Below, piece by piece: positions 5,053 to 7,287 of a DNA stretch of 7,287 nt (positions are counted from its first letter, which is position 1; each line of letters starts with the position of its first letter). The notes under the pieces are model-generated. The model saw only the letters and a list, made by a program, of their open reading frames with translations. It ran no database searches and was not told the origin of the DNA. Source of the stretch: Chloroflexota bacterium (GTDB taxonomy: Bacteria; Chloroflexota; Limnocylindria; Limnocylindrales; CSP1-4); assembly GCA_027457005.1 (NCBI GenBank), contig DAIDTV010000037.1, forward strand, positions 3,226-10,512, written 5' to 3'. Both the position numbers and the translations under genes were made by a program.

Positions 5053-5520
5053 GTGAACTACGAGCTCTTCATGGGCGAAGCCCTGGCCGAGGCCCAGGTC
5101 GCCGTCGAACAGGGTGAACCGCCGTGCGCGGCGGTCGCCGTGGTCGACGAGGCGATGGTCGCTCGGTCCCGCGACCGGGTCCGGGAGACCGGCGACCCCA
5201 CCGCCCACGCCGTGATGGGGGCGATCCGGGAGGCGGCCAGGCGGCTGGGCCGTGACCGGCTGGCGGACGTCACGATCTTCACGACCGTCGAGCCGTGCGC
5301 GATGTGCGTGGGTGCGCTGCTGCAGGCCGACGTCGAGACGCTGGTGTTCGCGGCACCCGACGAGGTCGACGGTGCGGCCGGCGGGGCCATCCAGCTGGCC
5401 CAGAGTCCCGGGCTTCGGCGCCGCCTGAGGGTGGTCTCGGGGATCCGGCGCGACGAAGTCGAGGAGCTCCGCGGCCGCGCGCTGGCGCGAGCGGAAGCCG
5501 GGCGGGCCGCGGAAGGCTGA
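5053..5520 (+). CDS. TadA-family tRNA adenosine deaminase homologue lacking the catalytic glutamate
   Basis: The 155-residue protein matches TadA in length and order: a first helix, the strand PCAAVAVVDEAMVA (24-37), DPTAHAV (48-54), VEPCAMCVGALL (79-90), VFAAPDEVDGAAGG (98-111) and a C-terminal part like TadA's. The zinc ligands His52, Cys82 and Cys85 are present. The proton-shuttling Glu of HAE (E. coli Glu59) is Val54, codon GTG. The Asn that contacts the target base (E. coli Asn46) aligns without gaps to Asp41, and the C-terminal FF motif is missing. HAVM is the form known in Tad3/ADAT3, the non-catalytic partner of Tad2/ADAT2. It may be a structural subunit, an inactive relic, or a protein with another role. 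GTG at 5053 is favoured by the -10 spacing; ATG at 5071 is an alternative. The gene is followed by two tRNA-Ser genes, ffs and dnaX. Confidence 0.88.
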   Translation: MNYELFMGEALAEAQVAVEQGEPPCAAVAVVDEAMVARSRDRVRETGDPTAHAVMGAIREAARRLGRDRLADVTIFTTVEPCAMCVGALLQADVETLVFAAPDEVDGAAGGAIQLAQSPGLRRRLRVVSGIRRDEVEELRGRALARAEAGRAAEG

Positions 5521-5534
5521 GGCACAGTCGCCTT

Positions 5535-5543
5535 TGGTATCCT
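5535..5543 (+). promoter_or_regulatory. extended -10 of the tRNA-Ser(CGA)/tRNA-Ser(GGA) unit
   Basis: TGGTATCCT combines an extended -10 TGn with TATCCT (5538-5543). The expected start is 5550-5551, at the first base of the mature tRNA (5551). The transcript would then have almost no 5' leader for RNase P to remove. Confidence 0.55.
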
Positions 5544-5550
5544 CTCCGGC

Positions 5551-5636
<86 letters not shown>

Positions 5637-5660
5637 CTCGCACCGATCGCCAACGCCCGC

Positions 5661-5748
5661 GGAGAGGTCGCCTAGTGGCCTAGGGCGCCGCACTGGAAAT
5701 GCGGTATGGGGCAACCCATCGCGGGTTCAAATCCCGCCCTCTCCGCCA
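5661..5748 (+). tRNA. tRNA-Ser, anticodon GGA
   Basis: Class II tRNA: the acceptor GGAGAGG pairs with CCTCTCC, the anticodon stem CCGCA/TGCGG encloses CTGGAAA (anticodon GGA, reading UCC and UCU), the variable arm is centred on ATGGGGCAACCCAT, and the T-arm is GCGGG-TTCAAAT-CCCGC. G73 and CCA (5746-5748) are encoded. It follows tRNA-Ser(CGA) by 24 bases with no promoter visible between, so it is probably cotranscribed. Confidence 0.95.
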
Positions 5749-5804
5749 TTCTTCCGCCCCGACCCTCGGGATTCGGGCTGTGAGCGCCGCCTGGCATCCG
5801 TGCC

Positions 5805-5819
5805 GCACCGGATCGGTGC
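5805..5819. promoter_or_regulatory. inverted repeat in the -35 region of the SRP RNA gene
   Basis: GCACCG, spacer GAT and CGGTGC form a perfect 6-bp inverted repeat ending 6 bases before the ffs -10 box. It could be an operator half-site pair or a small 3' hairpin of the upstream tRNA transcript. No T-run follows, so it is a poor terminator candidate. Confidence 0.3.
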
Positions 5820-5825
5820 GCGAGG

Positions 5826-5831
5826 TATCAT
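5826..5831 (+). promoter_or_regulatory. -10 box of the SRP RNA gene
   Basis: TATCAT ends 6 bases before G5838, the first base of the predicted terminal helix of the SRP RNA. The box and the RNA end therefore agree with each other. No consensus -35 is seen. Confidence 0.65.
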
Positions 5832-5837
5832 CCGCGG

Positions 5838-6107
5838 GCCGTGCTAGGTGGGGAGCTAGCGGTGCCCTGAACCTGCAATCCGCTCAAGCAGGGCTGAATT
5901 CCCTCCCGAGGTCCGCGTTCTCGAGGGCTCCGGTGGTGGTCGACGTTGAGGATCGGGTCCCGCGCAGCGGCGACGCGTGAACCTCGTCAGGTCCGGAAGG
6001 AAGCAGCGATAAACGCTGCTCGCCGGGTGCCGCGGATCGGCCTGGTCCGAGCCGGCCATTGCCACGAGCGCGGGGACGTCACCGATCGACGGAGGGTGCA
6101 CGGCACT
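5838..6107 (+). ncRNA. ffs: large bacterial signal recognition particle RNA (with Alu domain)
   Basis: This RNA forms the core of the signal recognition particle with Ffh and targets nascent membrane and secreted proteins. The 5' part (GTGCTAGGTGGGGAG, then CGGTGCCCTG, CCTGCAATCCGCTC and AGCAGGGC) matches the Alu domain of the Bacillus-type large SRP RNA. The S domain contains GTCAGGTCCGGAAGGAAGCAG (from 5986) with the GGAA tetraloop at 5995-5998. The 3' end has GAGGGTGCACGGCA, like the Bacillus 3' terminus. The ends were set by the terminal helix GCCGTGC (5838-5844) with GCACGGC (6098-6104). About 270 nt is the size of Bacillus scRNA and far above the ~110 nt of 4.5S RNA. Exact 3' end is uncertain by a few bases. 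Confidence 0.95.
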
Positions 6108-6151
6108 CCTTCCATCGTCCCGTGGCCGCCTGCGGCATCGTCGCGGGCCCG

Positions 6152-6157
6152 TATCAT
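6152..6157 (+). promoter_or_regulatory. -10 box for dnaX
   Basis: TATCAT lies 40 bases before the dnaX ATG and predicts a start near 6164 with a leader of about 34 nt carrying an AGGAG. It is the fourth exact copy of this hexamer at a gene start in the window. dnaX can therefore be transcribed independently of ffs. Confidence 0.55.
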
Positions 6158-6197
6158 TGGCTCGTCCGGCAGCCGCCCGCCCCGATTCCAGGAGCCG

Positions 6198-7287
6198 ATG
6201 ACCCCCACGTCCTCGTCGCCCGTCCCTCCCGCCACCGGCCACCACACGGCGATCTACCGGCGCTGGCGGGCCCAGACCTTCGCCCAGATCGTGGGCCAGG
6301 GTGCGGTGGTGGAGACCCTCCGGAACGCCGTGCGCCTGGGCCGCGTGGGTCACGCCTACCTGTTCGTCGGCCCGCGGGGGACCGGCAAGACCTCCATGGC
6401 CCGCATCCTCGCCAAGGCGGTGAACTGCACCAGCCTGCGCGACGGTGAGCCCTGCGACGCGTGCCCGAGCTGCGAGGCGATCCGCGAGGGGACGGCGCTC
6501 GACGTCGCCGAGTTCGACGCGGCCTCCAACAACACGGTGAACGACATGCGCGAGCTGCTGCCGCGCGTGCACACGGCACCCTCGGACCTGCGCCGCAAGG
6601 TCTTCATCGTCGACGAGGTGCAGCGCATCAAGGAGGGCTGGGACGTCCTCCTGAAGACGCTCGAGGAACCGCCCCCGCACGTGCTCTTCGTGTTCTGCAC
6701 CACCGACCCCACCCAGATCCGCCCGGCGGTGCTCTCGCGCGTGCAGCGCTTCACGTTCCGCCCCCTCAGCGTGGAGGAGATCAGCGGAAAGCTCGACCGG
6801 ATCCTGGCCGACGACGGACGGACGGCCGAGCCGGACGCGGTCCGGCTGGTGGCCGAGCTGGCGGCCGGGGGCATGCGCGACGCGGAATCGATGCTGGACC
6901 AGCTGCTGAGCGCCGATTCCGAACGGCTCACCGCCGACGGGGTGCGGGCGCAGCTGGGGATGGCGGCGTCGGCGGAGGTCGACGCGCTCGTCGTGGCGCT
7001 GCTGGACGGCGATGCGCTGGAGGGCGTCCGGGTGCTCGACCGGCTGGAGAGCGCCGGCCGGGACCTGAGACTCGCGACGGACCAGGCGATCGAGCGGCTG
7101 CGTCGCCTCCTGTTCGCCCGGCTGGCGTCCGAGCCCGTCCCCGAGGACTTCGCGGCGCGCTCCGTGGCGGAGCTGGCGTCGGCGGTGCGCGGCCTTGCGT
7201 CGATCGACACATCCAGGACCGGCGGTGGCGGACAGCGGCTCCAGCTCGAGCTGCTGCTGCTCGGAAGGAGCGCGCCCGCGGCCCCGG
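6198..7287 (+). CDS. dnaX: DNA polymerase III subunit gamma/tau, N-terminal part
   Basis: This is the clamp-loader ATPase of the replicative polymerase. The window cuts it after 363 codons. After an 18-residue Pro/Ser-rich extension comes IYRRWRAQTFAQIVGQ (19-34), the usual start of the domain. Walker A is GPRGTGKTS (58-66). The zinc-binding cysteines are Cys77, Cys86, Cys89 and Cys92. Walker B is VFIVDEV (135-141), followed by LLKTLEEPPP (151-160), sensor 1 FCTTD (166-170) and the SRV (180-182) arginine finger. The lid and the helical collar-type domain follow. Walker B continues as DEVQRI where most family members have DEVHML. ATG at 6198 follows AGGAG (6190-6194) at a short 3-base spacing. 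The region where a tau/gamma frameshift might lie is beyond the edge. Confidence 0.96.
   Translation, partial: MTPTSSSPVPPATGHHTAIYRRWRAQTFAQIVGQGAVVETLRNAVRLGRVGHAYLFVGPRGTGKTSMARILAKAVNCTSLRDGEPCDACPSCEAIREGTALDVAEFDAASNNTVNDMRELLPRVHTAPSDLRRKVFIVDEVQRIKEGWDVLLKTLEEPPPHVLFVFCTTDPTQIRPAVLSRVQRFTFRPLSVEEISGKLDRILADDGRTAEPDAVRLVAELAAGGMRDAESMLDQLLSADSERLTADGVRAQLGMAASAEVDALVVALLDGDALEGVRVLDRLESAGRDLRLATDQAIERLRRLLFARLASEPVPEDFAARSVAELASAVRGLASIDTSRTGGGGQRLQLELLLLGRSAPAAP

Noticed and set aside
3857..5056. 399-codon plus-strand frame opposite pfk
   Set aside because: It covers the conserved PFK gene on the other strand, has no ribosome binding site or family motif, and extends through the divergent promoter region.
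5071..5073. ATG as the start of the TadA-like gene
   Set aside because: It lacks a ribosome binding site, whereas GTG at 5053 sits exactly at the predicted transcription start and keeps the N-terminal helix seen in TadA proteins. It remains possible.
6125..6136. GCCG-CCTG-CGGC hairpin as the SRP RNA terminator
   Set aside because: The stem is 4-5 bp with no T-run, and it overlaps the dnaX promoter region. By chance such hairpins are common at this GC content.
5856..6680. 274-codon minus-strand frame over the SRP RNA and dnaX
   Set aside because: It runs antisense through a conserved structural RNA and the DnaX ATPase domain. This is codon-bias shadow.
6198..7287. tau/gamma programmed frameshift in dnaX
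   Set aside because: No A-rich slippery stretch is present in the visible part; the relevant region lies beyond the window.

Overview
This is a GC-rich (roughly 70%) bacterial chromosomal window made mostly of housekeeping genes. The features that suggest the organism are GTG starts without Shine-Dalgarno sequences placed just after -10 boxes, a recurrent TATCAT -10 with weak -35, a large Bacillus-type SRP RNA with an Alu domain, a type I-beta DAHP synthase like that of Thermotoga, and a PFK with pyrophosphate-type signature residues. Together they suggest a high-GC Terrabacteria lineage, with Chloroflexota-like more likely than classical Actinobacteria. The taxonomic call is inference only. 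No mobile element, CRISPR array or phage gene is visible.

Layout. 1-760 (-): the 5' part of aroF (DAHP synthase) with a complete attenuation leader: a TTGACA promoter, a 12-residue leader peptide containing Phe-Phe-Phe-Tyr, a protector hairpin, an alternative antiterminator and an intrinsic terminator followed by a T-run. 768-1439 (-): paiB-family FMN-binding protein. 1490-1566: seven 11-bp direct repeats in the divergent promoter region. 1603-3410 (+): two overlapping serine hydrolase genes, an esterase D-type protein and an LpqC/PHB-depolymerase-like protein, coupled by a GTGA overlap. 3483-3660 (-): tRNA-Arg(GCG) and tRNA-Ser(GCT). 3728-4903 (-): 6-phosphofructokinase. 5053-5520 (+): TadA-family deaminase. 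5551-5748 (+): tRNA-Ser(CGA) and tRNA-Ser(GGA). 5838-6107 (+): large SRP RNA (ffs). 6198-end (+): dnaX, cut by the window edge.

Two points stand out. First, aroF appears to be controlled at RNA level by Phe/Tyr-sensing ribosome-mediated attenuation, in addition to the N-terminal regulatory domain expected in this enzyme type. Second, the TadA homologue keeps its zinc ligands (His52, Cys82, Cys85) but has Val in place of the catalytic Glu (HAV instead of HAE). This is the change seen in the non-catalytic eukaryotic subunit Tad3/ADAT3. The same window encodes a tRNA-Arg whose anticodon is GCG, which can read CGC and CGU without the A34-to-inosine editing TadA normally performs. This suggests either loss of wobble-inosine editing or a heterodimeric bacterial deaminase.

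The right half (deaminase, two serine tRNAs, SRP RNA, dnaX) is a translation, secretion and replication housekeeping block. Each unit has its own TATCAT-like -10 placed close to the start of the gene or RNA.
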